Part shown: positions 1 to 6,116 of the stretch, piece after piece
How positions within the stretch are numbered: position 1 is the stretch's first letter
Layout: every line of letters begins with the position of its first letter
Origin: Dehalococcoidales bacterium
Lineage (GTDB): Bacteria > Chloroflexota > Dehalococcoidia > Dehalococcoidales > UBA3254
Direction: 5' to 3'
NCBI GenBank assembly: GCA_016926695.1
Contig: JAFGOB010000016.1
Location: 1 to 6,441, forward strand
Length of the DNA: 6,441 nucleotides
Notes under the pieces: generated by a model
Database searches by the model: none
Told to the model about the DNA's origin: nothing
The model's input: only the letters and a program-made list of their open reading frames with translations
Program-made: the position numbers and the translations under genes

Positions 1-40
1 CCCTTTGCCACGGCATCCGGACATACAAAACAGCTTATAG

Positions 41-829
41 TCAGTTGACTTCACCTGATAGCGGATAAAACCGCACCCAGTCCACGTAATAATGCGCGGT
101 AGCAGCAGGGGGTCCCTTGACCCAGGGATTGGTAGAAGACCAGCCATTGATCAGCGCCATACACCCGGTATCAATACGGACCTCATTGTCGTAGACATAC
201 TCAGCAAGAAACTCTCCGTCGACGCGCCATAGAACTTTGTTTGTGTACACCTCAATAGAATACACATGAAAATCGTCAGAAGGATTGAACCCGACTTCTA
301 CATCACGCACAAAATGGTTAGAGAAGCCATCTGCGTGTATTGCCAGGTTGATTTCTCCGGTTCCCCCGCCAAAAGTATAGGGCGTAAATTCAATATCCAC
401 TTCCTGAAAATTAACGTCATTCCAGAGAAAAAAGGCGTTCACCACACCGCTCTCAGAGGAAGGCTTAAGCCGCGCTTCCCATTTTCCATACAGATATCTG
501 TTTTTTGTCTGAACAGAACCTCCTACTGCTGTCAAAGACCCGTCGTATTCGGGATCTACCTGAAGATAATCGGTTGTCATGATATGAAGGAGCCCGTCTT
601 CAACAGCGGCCCTTTCAACCGTCATTTGTGTATGATTCTGAGTCCAGGTAGCCCGGGCCCATTCAGGATGCCAGCCATAGCCTTTGTTGTTATCCTCGAA
701 ATCGAATTCCTGATACAGCTCAGCTTCATCCGCAAAACTGTCGTCATGTGCTCCTTCAAATGAACCTGTACATGAAGCAAGAACCATTACTGAGGCCAGC
801 AAACAAGAAAAATGTTTCCACATGATCAT
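41..829 (-). CDS. GH16 family glycoside hydrolase, lipoprotein (lichenase/beta-glucanase-like)
   Basis: Predicted outer-surface or periplasmic endo-glycanase of 262 residues. The N-terminus is a lipoprotein signal with lipobox L17-A18-S19-C20, so C20 should be lipidated. The rest is a single GH16 jelly-roll domain. It shows the entry strand G115-K-W-E-A-R, then FFLW at 133-136, then the catalytic motif E143-V-D145-I-E147 followed by F. In GH16, E143 is the expected nucleophile, E147 the acid/base and D145 the helper. The spacing is E-x-D-x-E, without the extra residue found in laminarinases and agarases, which favours a lichenase (beta-1,3-1,4-glucanase) or related specificity. FHVYSIEV (187-194), LWRVDG (200-205) and VDWVRFYP (249-256) are also typical of lichenases. 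The start at 829 is preceded by AGGGGA with a 6-nt spacer; an ATG two codons later (823) is spaced less well. It is the second gene after the beta-helix gene, 27 bp downstream, so probably cotranscribed. The family is secure; the substrate is inferred. Confidence 0.93.
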   Translation of the reverse strand: MIMWKHFSCLLASVMVLASCTGSFEGAHDDSFADEAELYQEFDFEDNNKGYGWHPEWARATWTQNHTQMTVERAAVEDGLLHIMTTDYLQVDPEYDGSLTAVGGSVQTKNRYLYGKWEARLKPSSESGVVNAFFLWNDVNFQEVDIEFTPYTFGGGTGEINLAIHADGFSNHFVRDVEVGFNPSDDFHVYSIEVYTNKVLWRVDGEFLAEYVYDNEVRIDTGCMALINGWSSTNPWVKGPPAATAHYYVDWVRFYPLSGEVN

Positions 830-856
830 TGTACTTCCCCTGATCTTTCCACATTA

Positions 857-2461
857 TCAATACTCAAAAGCGCCGCGTGTCCATGTGCCGTCTTCTCCCC
901 TTATATTACCATCAGGATCGATATTATAAGGAAAAGGCAGGGTCTTCCCTGGTTCGGTTTCGAAAAGCGGTCTGAAATCGGGATCTATCGGATTGGAAGC
1001 GAATACTTGAAGATGATCTTCGACATGACCGCCGATATCATCACAGGCATACAGGCCGGTGTAATCGGAATTTGTCGGTTCCGCGCCGTCAGCATCGACA
1101 AAACGGATACGGCTGCAACGTACCCATATATTGTTGAAAGACTCGTTCCCGCTTCCCGTGTTGTAATATGCTGCATTGTATCCGTAGTGGATACCCTCTG
1201 TTGTGTTGTTATAAAACCGGAGATTACCTGTACCGCCCACGACTCCCTGGCCAATACCGGTACCGTTTTGCCCATAATGCGGATAGTGCGGACTGTAAGA
1301 AAAGACATTTCCGTACACATCCCAGTCGTTTTTCAATCGTAAAACAGCCGTGCCTTCAATGTCCTCCCAAAAACTGTAGCGCACAATATTGTATTCGGCA
1401 CCGGTATGAGTCTGGATTGCCTCGGCATGAGAGACAGGATCACTGTGGTTCCGCGAAACATGTGAATACTCAATAATGTTGTCATAGGAATTGTTTACGT
1501 AATATATGGGTATCCCCGGCAGGTCATGGATATACACATGGGAGAGGATTGAATGACTCAAAACTCCGCGAACCTGAAATCCCCTTCCGGAACCGGTGAC
1601 ATCAGGTATCCGTTCGCAGCCAGCTAACTGCATTTCCGTGTGGTACACATTAATACAGCTGTTTAAATTAATATCTGTTTTATACGTGCTATCTGCCAGA
1701 ATACTGTAGGTGAGAGCATCTGATAATGCCTCTGTCTTGAACCCGTGCCCCCCAATCCCCGAACCGGTTTGACCGTCAACATCGTAATAGCCATATCTAA
1801 ACGTCAGAATATTACCGTCTTCTGCCGCAAAGACCGCCTGCCCGTCACCATAGGCATCACTCCACCCGGCATCTGAGCCATGATATTCGGGGGTTGCTTT
1901 TTTTAAATAAATAAATGCGGTCCCCTCCTCTGCATCGTCACACATCACCTTGGAATACACACCATCGGCGAAATAATACGTGTGACCCCTTTCCAGAGAT
2001 TCAGGTACGCTTGTCCACGCGTCTTGCCAACTGCTGCCGTCATTCATGCCGCTTGCATCACTGCGAATATAATGGGCATTCACAGTATATTCCAGGGGAG
2101 AAGCAGAGGCTTCGGCAAGCAGCATTGACCCGCTTTCATCGTACGCGAAAAGCGAGTACGTATACACAACTTCCGATGAAAGATCTCTGTCAAGATAGAT
2201 GGAAAAGCCCGGCTGCAGGGCCGTCAGATACTCAGGACTGTTTCCCGGCTCACTGCGGAATATCCCCACATAACGGGAGTTTTCCGGTATCCCCTCCATA
2301 TCTAGCCGAATCATTCCTGCCGAGACAGGAGTCGCGCTCATGCTTGGGTCCATAATCCTATTTTGAGCGTTGCATAATGTGTAGGAAAAAGAGCAGGAGA
2401 AAAAACCTGCAAGAATGACACTAGAGAAAACTGCCTTCAAGCAACAACGATGCAACTTCAT
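857..2461 (-). CDS. secreted right-handed parallel beta-helix protein, probable polysaccharide-active enzyme
   Basis: 534-residue exported protein. Residues 1-32 form a signal peptide. Cleavage could follow C-N-A32 (signal peptidase I), or C23 could be lipidated, since F20-F21-S22-C23 resembles the relaxed lipoboxes of spirochaetes. Residues about 38-128 look like a fibronectin-III-type beta-sandwich. Residues 128-154 (NAHYIRSDASG, then DGSSWQDAWTS) are the usual opening of secreted beta-helix proteins of the pectate-lyase/DUF1565-like superfamily, followed by RGHTYYFADGVYS at 159-170. Repeating N/Y/S-rich coils run from about 205 to 450, including HAEAIQ at 345-350 and NIVRYSFWEDIEGTA at 358-372. 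The C-terminus RGAFEY is a common end for this group. The fold is clear, but the class (lyase, hydrolase or binding protein) cannot be assigned from sequence alone. It is the first gene of a unit with the GH16 gene, so a partner role on the same polysaccharide is inferred. The ribosome site is weak (GGTGG just upstream). An in-frame TGA lies 5 codons before the ATG, which fixes the start. Confidence 0.88.
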   Translation of the reverse strand: MKLHRCCLKAVFSSVILAGFFSCSFSYTLCNAQNRIMDPSMSATPVSAGMIRLDMEGIPENSRYVGIFRSEPGNSPEYLTALQPGFSIYLDRDLSSEVVYTYSLFAYDESGSMLLAEASASPLEYTVNAHYIRSDASGMNDGSSWQDAWTSVPESLERGHTYYFADGVYSKVMCDDAEEGTAFIYLKKATPEYHGSDAGWSDAYGDGQAVFAAEDGNILTFRYGYYDVDGQTGSGIGGHGFKTEALSDALTYSILADSTYKTDINLNSCINVYHTEMQLAGCERIPDVTGSGRGFQVRGVLSHSILSHVYIHDLPGIPIYYVNNSYDNIIEYSHVSRNHSDPVSHAEAIQTHTGAEYNIVRYSFWEDIEGTAVLRLKNDWDVYGNVFSYSPHYPHYGQNGTGIGQGVVGGTGNLRFYNNTTEGIHYGYNAAYYNTGSGNESFNNIWVRCSRIRFVDADGAEPTNSDYTGLYACDDIGGHVEDHLQVFASNPIDPDFRPLFETEPGKTLPFPYNIDPDGNIRGEDGTWTRGAFEY

Positions 2462-2480
2462 ACCACCATCATATCATCGA

Positions 2481-2510
2481 TTAATAAATCTTTTCACTGA
2501 CCTCATCCAA
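2481..2510 (-). promoter_or_regulatory. weak candidate promoter for the beta-helix/GH16 unit
   Basis: On the minus strand TTGGAT (2505-2510) and TATTAA (2481-2486) are separated by 18 bp, upstream of the beta-helix start at 2461. Both hexamers match the sigma-70 consensus only partly (4 of 6 each), and the resulting 5' leader would be about 12 nt. The site is the best match seen in the 104-bp gap, not a strong one. An alternative sigma factor or regulator-dependent promoter is equally possible. Confidence 0.2.
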
Positions 2511-2549
2511 AAAGCATGGCCGAGCAGGCAGGAAACAGCCGGAGCCATG
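2509..2549 (-). terminator. candidate intrinsic terminator of the ATPase gene
   Basis: In the leftward transcript, CATGGC (2544-2549) can pair perfectly with GCCATG (2515-2520). A second short GGC/GCC pairing inside shortens the loop. The stem is followed at once by C and five T residues (2509-2513). It starts about 16 nt after the ATPase stop codon. The stem is short and has an asymmetric interior loop, so strength is uncertain. It would separate the ATPase transcript from the downstream beta-helix/GH16 unit. Confidence 0.45.
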
Positions 2550-2565
2550 ACGGATTCGGTTATTT

Positions 2566-3783
2566 TTAGCAGAGCGCGCCTTTAAGCAGAAAATCACGAA
2601 TGTTCTGGTGAATAATCCCGTTCCTGCTCCGATCGATCTCGTCCAGGGACAGTACGTATTTGGGGTAATTGTCAGGTATGCTTTCCAGTACTCTGAATTC
2701 GCGTTCTACGGTATCGTCGCTGGCCAACAGGTAACAGACCTGAACATACAGGGTTTCTGGTCCCCGACTGGCGCAAAAATCCAGCTCGGCATTTTTCGAT
2801 TTTCCCACCCTTACTTCGTAGCCACGGCGACACAATTCCATGTAGACGATGTTTTCCAGTACCTGATGTATGTCCCGTTGGTTGTTACCGTATATGGCTT
2901 CCCGGATGCCATGGTCGGCCAGGTAGATTTTTTCCTGGGTACTTAACAAAGCTTTTCCTGCCAGGTCCTGCCGCTGAACCAGATGCAGGAGGCAGGCGGC
3001 GCGACAATACTCGATGTAGTTGTAGATAGTTTCGGTTGATACGCTGCGGCGCTGGTTTTTAAGGTATTTGATCAAAGAACTTGAAGAAAAGGTGTTTCCT
3101 GCATTGGCAATGAAATACAACACCAACTGGCGAAGCTGGGCAATGTCCCGCACGGCGTTTCGCTGGGCTATATCTTTGAGAATGGTGGAATCGAAGATGT
3201 CACGAATGTATTGATTGGCGTCGGCATCGGTAAAAGGATAGTTATACAAAAAGGGAAAACCTCCCCTTTGAATGTAGAGTTTGAAGGCATCTTCTGCCCG
3301 AACCGCTTTATCTCCATGGTTTAGCAGACTGAAGACTTCGGCAAAAGAGAAAGGATATATCCGGATCTCGACATAGCGCCCGGCCAGATAAGTGGCCAAT
3401 TCTCCAGAGAGCATGCGCGCGTTGGAGCCGGTAATGTAGATGTCGGCATCAATATCGACAAGCAGAGAGTTGACCAGCGTTTCCCAGCCGGCAAGTTCCT
3501 GGATTTCATCAAAAAAGAGGTAAATACGACCGGAACCAGCAGTTTTTTTCTGGCTGCTGATGGCTTCCAGCACGGCTTCGGCACTCCGTATCCTGTTGTC
3601 TGCGGCGGATTCAAAGTTCAGGGCCAGAATGCTTGCATCCCTTACACCCTGTTGCAGCAGCTCGGCCTGCACCAGCTCAAGAAGCACAGATTTGCCGCAT
3701 CGGCGGATACCGGTGAAGACCTTTACCACCGGGGTATTCATGAAGGGGCGCAGCTTTTTCATATACAGTTCGCGGGGTATCAT
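2566..3783 (-). CDS. AAA_14 / DUF4143 family ATPase
   Basis: 405-residue cytoplasmic P-loop ATPase of the common ATP-binding protein family with an AAA_14 core and a DUF4143 C-terminal part. Walker A is G25-I-R-R-C-G-K31-S32. Walker B is IYLFFD92-E93, followed by IQEL. A sensor-like ITGSNA lies at 117-122 and the family hallmark LAGR at 133-136. GGFP (174-177) and TILKDI (200-205) lead into a winged-helix-like DUF4143 region (about 205-300). The end has a nuclease-like core pattern E310...E-L-D335-F...Y-V-Q348-V, with Q where active PD-(D/E)xK enzymes usually have K; I believe Q is usual in this family, so nuclease activity is doubtful. The N-terminus and length fit the family, supporting the start at 3783. 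No clear Shine-Dalgarno is present. The ATPases are widespread in anaerobes and often horizontally spread as singletons; their cellular role is not established. It appears to be a monocistronic insertion between the two operons. Confidence 0.95.
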   Translation of the reverse strand: MIPRELYMKKLRPFMNTPVVKVFTGIRRCGKSVLLELVQAELLQQGVRDASILALNFESAADNRIRSAEAVLEAISSQKKTAGSGRIYLFFDEIQELAGWETLVNSLLVDIDADIYITGSNARMLSGELATYLAGRYVEIRIYPFSFAEVFSLLNHGDKAVRAEDAFKLYIQRGGFPFLYNYPFTDADANQYIRDIFDSTILKDIAQRNAVRDIAQLRQLVLYFIANAGNTFSSSSLIKYLKNQRRSVSTETIYNYIEYCRAACLLHLVQRQDLAGKALLSTQEKIYLADHGIREAIYGNNQRDIHQVLENIVYMELCRRGYEVRVGKSKNAELDFCASRGPETLYVQVCYLLASDDTVEREFRVLESIPDNYPKYVLSLDEIDRSRNGIIHQNIRDFLLKGALC

Positions 3784-3965
3784 AAAGTCCAGTATATTTC
3801 AACTACATCGAAAAAAGAAGGCCTTTTTCTCATGATTATTCGATATACCGAAAACTTAGTCTTCCCATAGCTTTCCTCATACCATTCAGCGGTAACAGGA
3901 CCTTCAGGCTGCCCAGGAATTTTCAACACTGGAATAATTAAAATTATGTAATATATTTTTGACAT
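3780..3965 (-). CDS. doubtful 61-codon ORF overlapping the ATPase start
   Basis: A minus-strand ORF of 61 codons ends with TGA overlapping the ATPase ATG by 4 bp (ATGA). That arrangement, and the missing ribosome site before the ATPase, would fit translational coupling. The middle (about residues 16-42, rich in E, G, P, Y and K) reads like ordinary protein. Against it: there is no Shine-Dalgarno before its ATG, its first codons lie over the rightward promoter, the N-terminus is encoded by AT-rich DNA, and I recognise no family. It could be a leader peptide, a remnant of a broken gene or chance. Confidence 0.2.
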   Translation of the reverse strand: MSKIYYIILIIPVLKIPGQPEGPVTAEWYEESYGKTKFSVYRIIMRKRPSFFDVVEIYWTL

Positions 3966-4008
3966 ATTGTGATATTTATATTACATTATGAACAGATCAT
4001 ATAACATT
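3945..4008 (+). promoter_or_regulatory. candidate operator: three related boxes around the promoter
   Basis: Three 10-bp boxes resemble each other: ATATTACATT (3978-3987), ATATAACATT (3999-4008, one mismatch) and the inverted copy TATGTAATAT (3945-3954, one mismatch to the reverse complement). The two direct copies are 21 bp apart, two helical turns. The inverted copy lies about three turns upstream. They flank the -35 box and cover the -10 box and the leader. The operon encodes an XRE-type DNA-binding protein, so autoregulation is a natural inference. The low-complexity AT background makes chance similarity possible. Confidence 0.35.
3959..3987 (+). promoter_or_regulatory. sigma-70-type promoter of the four-gene operon
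   Basis: A perfect -35 hexamer TTGACA (3959-3964) is followed after 17 bp by TACATT (3982-3987), which matches four of six positions of TATAAT. Transcription would begin near 3994 and give a leader of about 29 nt before the start codon at 4023. The surrounding DNA is strongly AT-rich. The -10 hexamer overlaps one of the candidate operator boxes, so repression by steric block is plausible. Confidence 0.55.
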
Positions 4009-4010
4009 CT

Positions 4011-4015
4011 GGAGG
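4011..4015 (+). promoter_or_regulatory. ribosome binding site deciding the start at 4023
   Basis: GGAGG lies 7 nt before the ATG at 4023. An in-frame ATG at 4017 is only 1 nt away from it and is too close to be used. The first gene therefore starts at 4023, giving 148 residues rather than 150. Confidence 0.8.
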
Positions 4016-4022
4016 AATGACC

Positions 4023-4469
4023 ATGACATTTCAGGAAAAACGATCCCTGGTATATCTTTTCAGTACCCCCGTGTTGACGGGTTTCTTTTTCCTTTACCTA
4101 TATTCAAAGCCCCTGGCCGTTACGCCTGCAAGAATTCATGACTATGACTTCTGGGCAAAATACATCCTGCTGTTTATCGCGGTATCCATAGTCGCCCAGA
4201 TTGTAATCTACATTCTTTTCTATATCATCAACACCATAGGCACAGGTATCGAAGAGCCGGATATTACAGACGAAAGGGACAAACTGATAGAACTGAAAAC
4301 CCTGAAAATATCCAACATCGTGTTTTCCATTGGGTTCATTCTTGGACTGGCCTCCATCCTTACACCCCTGCCGTCCTACAGTCTGTTCATAATAATCATT
4401 CTGTTCGGAACCCTGGCGGAGATTGCCGGTAGAGGGGCCGAGTTTTTCTACTACCGCCGGGAATCCTGA
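4023..4469 (+). CDS. four-helix membrane protein with DERDKLIELK motif (DUF2178-like), partner of adjacent HTH protein
   Basis: 148-residue integral membrane protein with four predicted transmembrane segments: about 8-27, 45-69, 97-115 and 118-137. Between helices 2 and 3 is the acidic/basic loop DITDERDKLIELK (80-92). This DERD-x-L/I motif marks a group of small membrane proteins, resembling DUF2178, commonly encoded next to a small XRE-type regulator. The C-terminus FFYYRRES (positive, cytoplasmic) is also typical. The function is unknown; a role in sensing or in holding the HTH protein at the membrane is speculative. The start is fixed by GGAGG 7 nt upstream. It is the first gene of the operon and its stop is 1 nt before the HTH start, consistent with translational coupling. 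The general class is convincing; the exact family name is less sure. Confidence 0.85.
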   Translation: MTFQEKRSLVYLFSTPVLTGFFFLYLYSKPLAVTPARIHDYDFWAKYILLFIAVSIVAQIVIYILFYIINTIGTGIEEPDITDERDKLIELKTLKISNIVFSIGFILGLASILTPLPSYSLFIIIILFGTLAEIAGRGAEFFYYRRES

Positions 4470-4470
4470 C

Positions 4471-4704
4471 ATGAAGAAATTCCACATCCGCAGCGATATC
4501 AGACGGTTCAGGTTCAACAACGGAGAAATGACCCAGCAGGAACTGGCGGAGAAAGTGGGCGTCACCAGACAAACCATCGCGGCCATAGAGAAATCCCGCT
4601 ATTCTCCTTCCCTGGAACTGGCCTTCCGTATAGCCCGGATATTCGATGCTCCCCTGACAGAGATGTTTTTTTACGAGGAAAATGAAAAGGAGAACAGTAG
4701 ATGA
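4471..4704 (+). CDS. small XRE-family helix-turn-helix transcriptional regulator (YozG-like)
   Basis: 77-residue DNA-binding protein that is almost only a Cro/C1-type HTH domain. Helix 2 is T21-Q-Q-E-L-A-E-K-V-G30; the recognition helix is V31-T-R-Q-T-I-A-A-I-E-K-S42. Then come R43-Y-S-P-S-L-E-L, the conserved A-x-x-I-A-x-x-F (51-58), and P61-L-T-E-M-F-F at the end. These features match the short regulators found beside small DERD-motif membrane proteins. It has no ligand-binding domain, so it probably acts as a dimer repressor on its own operon. The start at 4471 is preferred over an in-frame ATG at 4423: it keeps the usual short length, follows the upstream stop by 1 nt, and has GGGAA (4459-4463) at suitable spacing. 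Its stop overlaps the next start by 4 bp. Confidence 0.92.
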   Translation: MKKFHIRSDIRRFRFNNGEMTQQELAEKVGVTRQTIAAIEKSRYSPSLELAFRIARIFDAPLTEMFFYEENEKENSR

Positions 4705-5396
4705 AAAATATTGACAATGAGGCCACCATGAAGCAGAGCGCCCTGGCGGCAGGGTTGAGCCTTCTTTTGATGGCAGTACTGGCCCCAATCGCCAATTTTG
4801 GTGTGGTGGAGGCCCTGTGGATCAAAGGAAATGCCCAGGAAACTGCTGCCAATCTGGCAGCTTCCGAGGGGGCGTTCCGCGGTGCGGTCGCCATGTTTAC
4901 AGCCGTGGCCATCCTGGATATCATAGTGGCCTGGGGACTCTATGGGCTTTTTGAAAAAGTCAACCGGAAACTGGCCCTGCTGATGGGATGGTTCCGCGCT
5001 CTTTATGCCGCAGCGTTCATAGCCTCACTGTATCCTATTCTTACATCCCTTCAATGGCTGGACCGTCTGGGAACCTTTCCCGGTGCGGATATGCAGATTC
5101 TGAGCGGGCTTGAGACCTTTCAGGCTGGCTGGGACCTGTCGTTGATGTTGTTCGCTGTTCACCTGCTCATTCTTGGGTGGCTGATTATCCGATCGATAGA
5201 TGTCCCGTCGTGGATCGGAATTCTGGTACTTTTGACCGGAACGGGTTATGTTACCGACAGCCTTTTAGTTCTGGTATGGCCCGATTCCACCTTCCGGCTG
5301 GTGACCTTCACCTTCGCGGGTGAACTGATAATGATGGTCTGGCTTCTGATACGGGGATTCCGTGGATTCGACACAGAGAAAGGGGTCCAAAAATGA
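4701..5396 (+). CDS. DUF4386 family six-helix membrane protein
   Basis: 231-residue integral membrane protein. Six hydrophobic helices fall at about 13-33, 62-84, 92-113, 142-163, 169-191 and 201-218. Family-like features are the F66-T-A-V-A-I-L-D-I-I-V-A-W-G-L-Y-G-L-F stretch (66-84), W97-F-R-A-L-Y-A (97-103), the D145 region, LGWLIIRS near 158-165, P169-S-W-I-G and G182-Y-V-T-D-S. DUF4386 proteins have no established biochemical function; they recur beside regulators and oxidoreductases in many bacteria. The start at 4701 overlaps the HTH stop (ATGA) and is preceded by AAGGAG (4687-4692) with an 8-nt spacer. An internal methionine at residue 10 is a less likely start. The 3' end overlaps the next gene by 4 bp, so its translation is probably coupled to both neighbours. 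Confidence 0.88.
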   Translation: MKNIDNEATMKQSALAAGLSLLLMAVLAPIANFGVVEALWIKGNAQETAANLAASEGAFRGAVAMFTAVAILDIIVAWGLYGLFEKVNRKLALLMGWFRALYAAAFIASLYPILTSLQWLDRLGTFPGADMQILSGLETFQAGWDLSLMLFAVHLLILGWLIIRSIDVPSWIGILVLLTGTGYVTDSLLVLVWPDSTFRLVTFTFAGELIMMVWLLIRGFRGFDTEKGVQK

Positions 5397-6109
5397 AAGT
5401 GCTTGTACTGGGAGGAAGCGGTGCCACAGGCAGTCTGGTTATCCGGCAATTACTGGACAGACAAATCGAGACACGAATCATCATACGGGAGAACGCGGAG
5501 ATACCCCCGGATTTAAGGGATAATCCGCGGCTGGAAATCCTGCGAGGGAACATAAGTGAGATGGGTGATCGGGAAATCGCGGGCATTCTCAAAAACTGCA
5601 CCGCCGTGGTTTCCTGCCTGGGGCATAATCTCACTTTCAAGGGGCTGTTTGGTAAACCAAGGAATCTTGTGTCCGGTACTGTCAGAAGGATACACCGGAT
5701 CCTGGAAGAACAACCTGGCGATCGCGTGAAATTAGTATTGATGAATACCACTGCGTTTCACAACAAATATTTGAATGAGAAAATTTCCATAGCGGAAAGG
5801 ATCATCCTGACTCTTCTGTTTGTGCTGTTGCCTCCACACCGGGACAATGTACAAGCCGCGGCGTATCTGATCGAACACACGGAAAAAGCCACGGACAGAA
5901 TGGAATGGGTTACTCTGAGACCGGATACCCTGGTGAATGCCGATGAGGTAAGCCCCTATGCGGTATATGAATCTCCCGTAAGGAGTCCGATATTTAATGC
6001 AGGGACAACCAGCAGGATAAATGTCAGTCACATCCTGGCGGAATTGATTACCGATGAGGACCTCTGGTCAAAATGGCGGTACAGGACACCGGTTGTATAT
6101 AATTGTTGA
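5393..6109 (+). CDS. NAD(P)-binding atypical SDR / NmrA-like protein
   Basis: 238-residue cytoplasmic Rossmann-fold protein. The N-terminal strand-loop-helix carries G7-G-S-G10-A-T-G13, the G-x-x-G-x-x-G dinucleotide-binding motif of atypical (extended-like) short-chain dehydrogenases. The second beta strand ends in R32, which in this superfamily usually favours NADP(H). Other landmarks are A71-V-V-S-C-L-G-H78 at the fourth strand, L116-M-N-T-T-A-F and L175-R-P-D-T-L-V-N182. A standard Y-x-x-x-K catalytic pair is not evident, as in NmrA-like and flavin-reductase-like members. It may be a redox sensor or a reductase of unknown substrate. The start is supported by AAGGGG 7 nt upstream and a 4-bp overlap with the DUF4386 gene. 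As the last gene of the operon it is followed by non-coding DNA. Confidence 0.9.
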   Translation: MKVLVLGGSGATGSLVIRQLLDRQIETRIIIRENAEIPPDLRDNPRLEILRGNISEMGDREIAGILKNCTAVVSCLGHNLTFKGLFGKPRNLVSGTVRRIHRILEEQPGDRVKLVLMNTTAFHNKYLNEKISIAERIILTLLFVLLPPHRDNVQAAAYLIEHTEKATDRMEWVTLRPDTLVNADEVSPYAVYESPVRSPIFNAGTTSRINVSHILAELITDEDLWSKWRYRTPVVYNC

Positions 6110-6116
6110 GAACAAT
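6102..6116 (+). other. small hairpin over the stop codon of the SDR-like gene
   Basis: ATTGTT (6102-6107) and AACAAT (6111-6116) form a perfect 6-bp stem with a GAG loop. The stop codon (6107-6109) lies partly in the loop. The stem is AT-rich and has no following T-run, so it is not a convincing terminator. A G-rich stretch and a short GCCGG (6130-6134) / CCGGC (6143-6147) stem follow; together they might be a Rho-type or mRNA-end structure. Confidence 0.25.

Larger units (their letters stand above)
3784..4022. other. divergent intergenic region between ATPase and four-gene operon
   Basis: About 240 bp separates two divergently transcribed genes. The right third (about 3930-4010) is very AT-rich and holds the rightward promoter and a set of similar boxes. 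The left third has an A/T-rich inverted repeat, AAAAAG (3812-3817) with CTTTTT (3823-3828), around the palindrome AAGGCCTT. It sits in the leader of the ATPase mRNA and could form a weak hairpin. I see no convincing leftward promoter for the ATPase. Confidence 0.5.

Noticed and set aside
1..40. Possible start of another leftward gene or a terminator after the GH16 gene
   Set aside because: Only 40 bp are visible. A leftward ATG near 26 has no ribosome site, and no stem with a T-run is seen.
812..1342. Long plus-strand open frame (176 codons) opposite the beta-helix gene
   Set aside because: It is antisense to a clear coding gene with a signal peptide and domain features, and shows no recognisable domain of its own.
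4423..4470. Extended start for the HTH gene at 4423
   Set aside because: It would lie within the upstream gene and add 16 residues not seen in this short regulator class; the ATG at 4471 sits 1 nt after the preceding stop.
4104..4586. Minus-strand open frame (160 codons) opposite the membrane protein and HTH genes
   Set aside because: It covers two supported genes with ribosome sites on the plus strand; its translation has no family features.
5308..5751. Minus-strand open frame (147 codons) opposite the DUF4386 and SDR-like genes
   Set aside because: Shadow of the coding strand; the plus-strand genes have coupled starts and a clear Rossmann motif.
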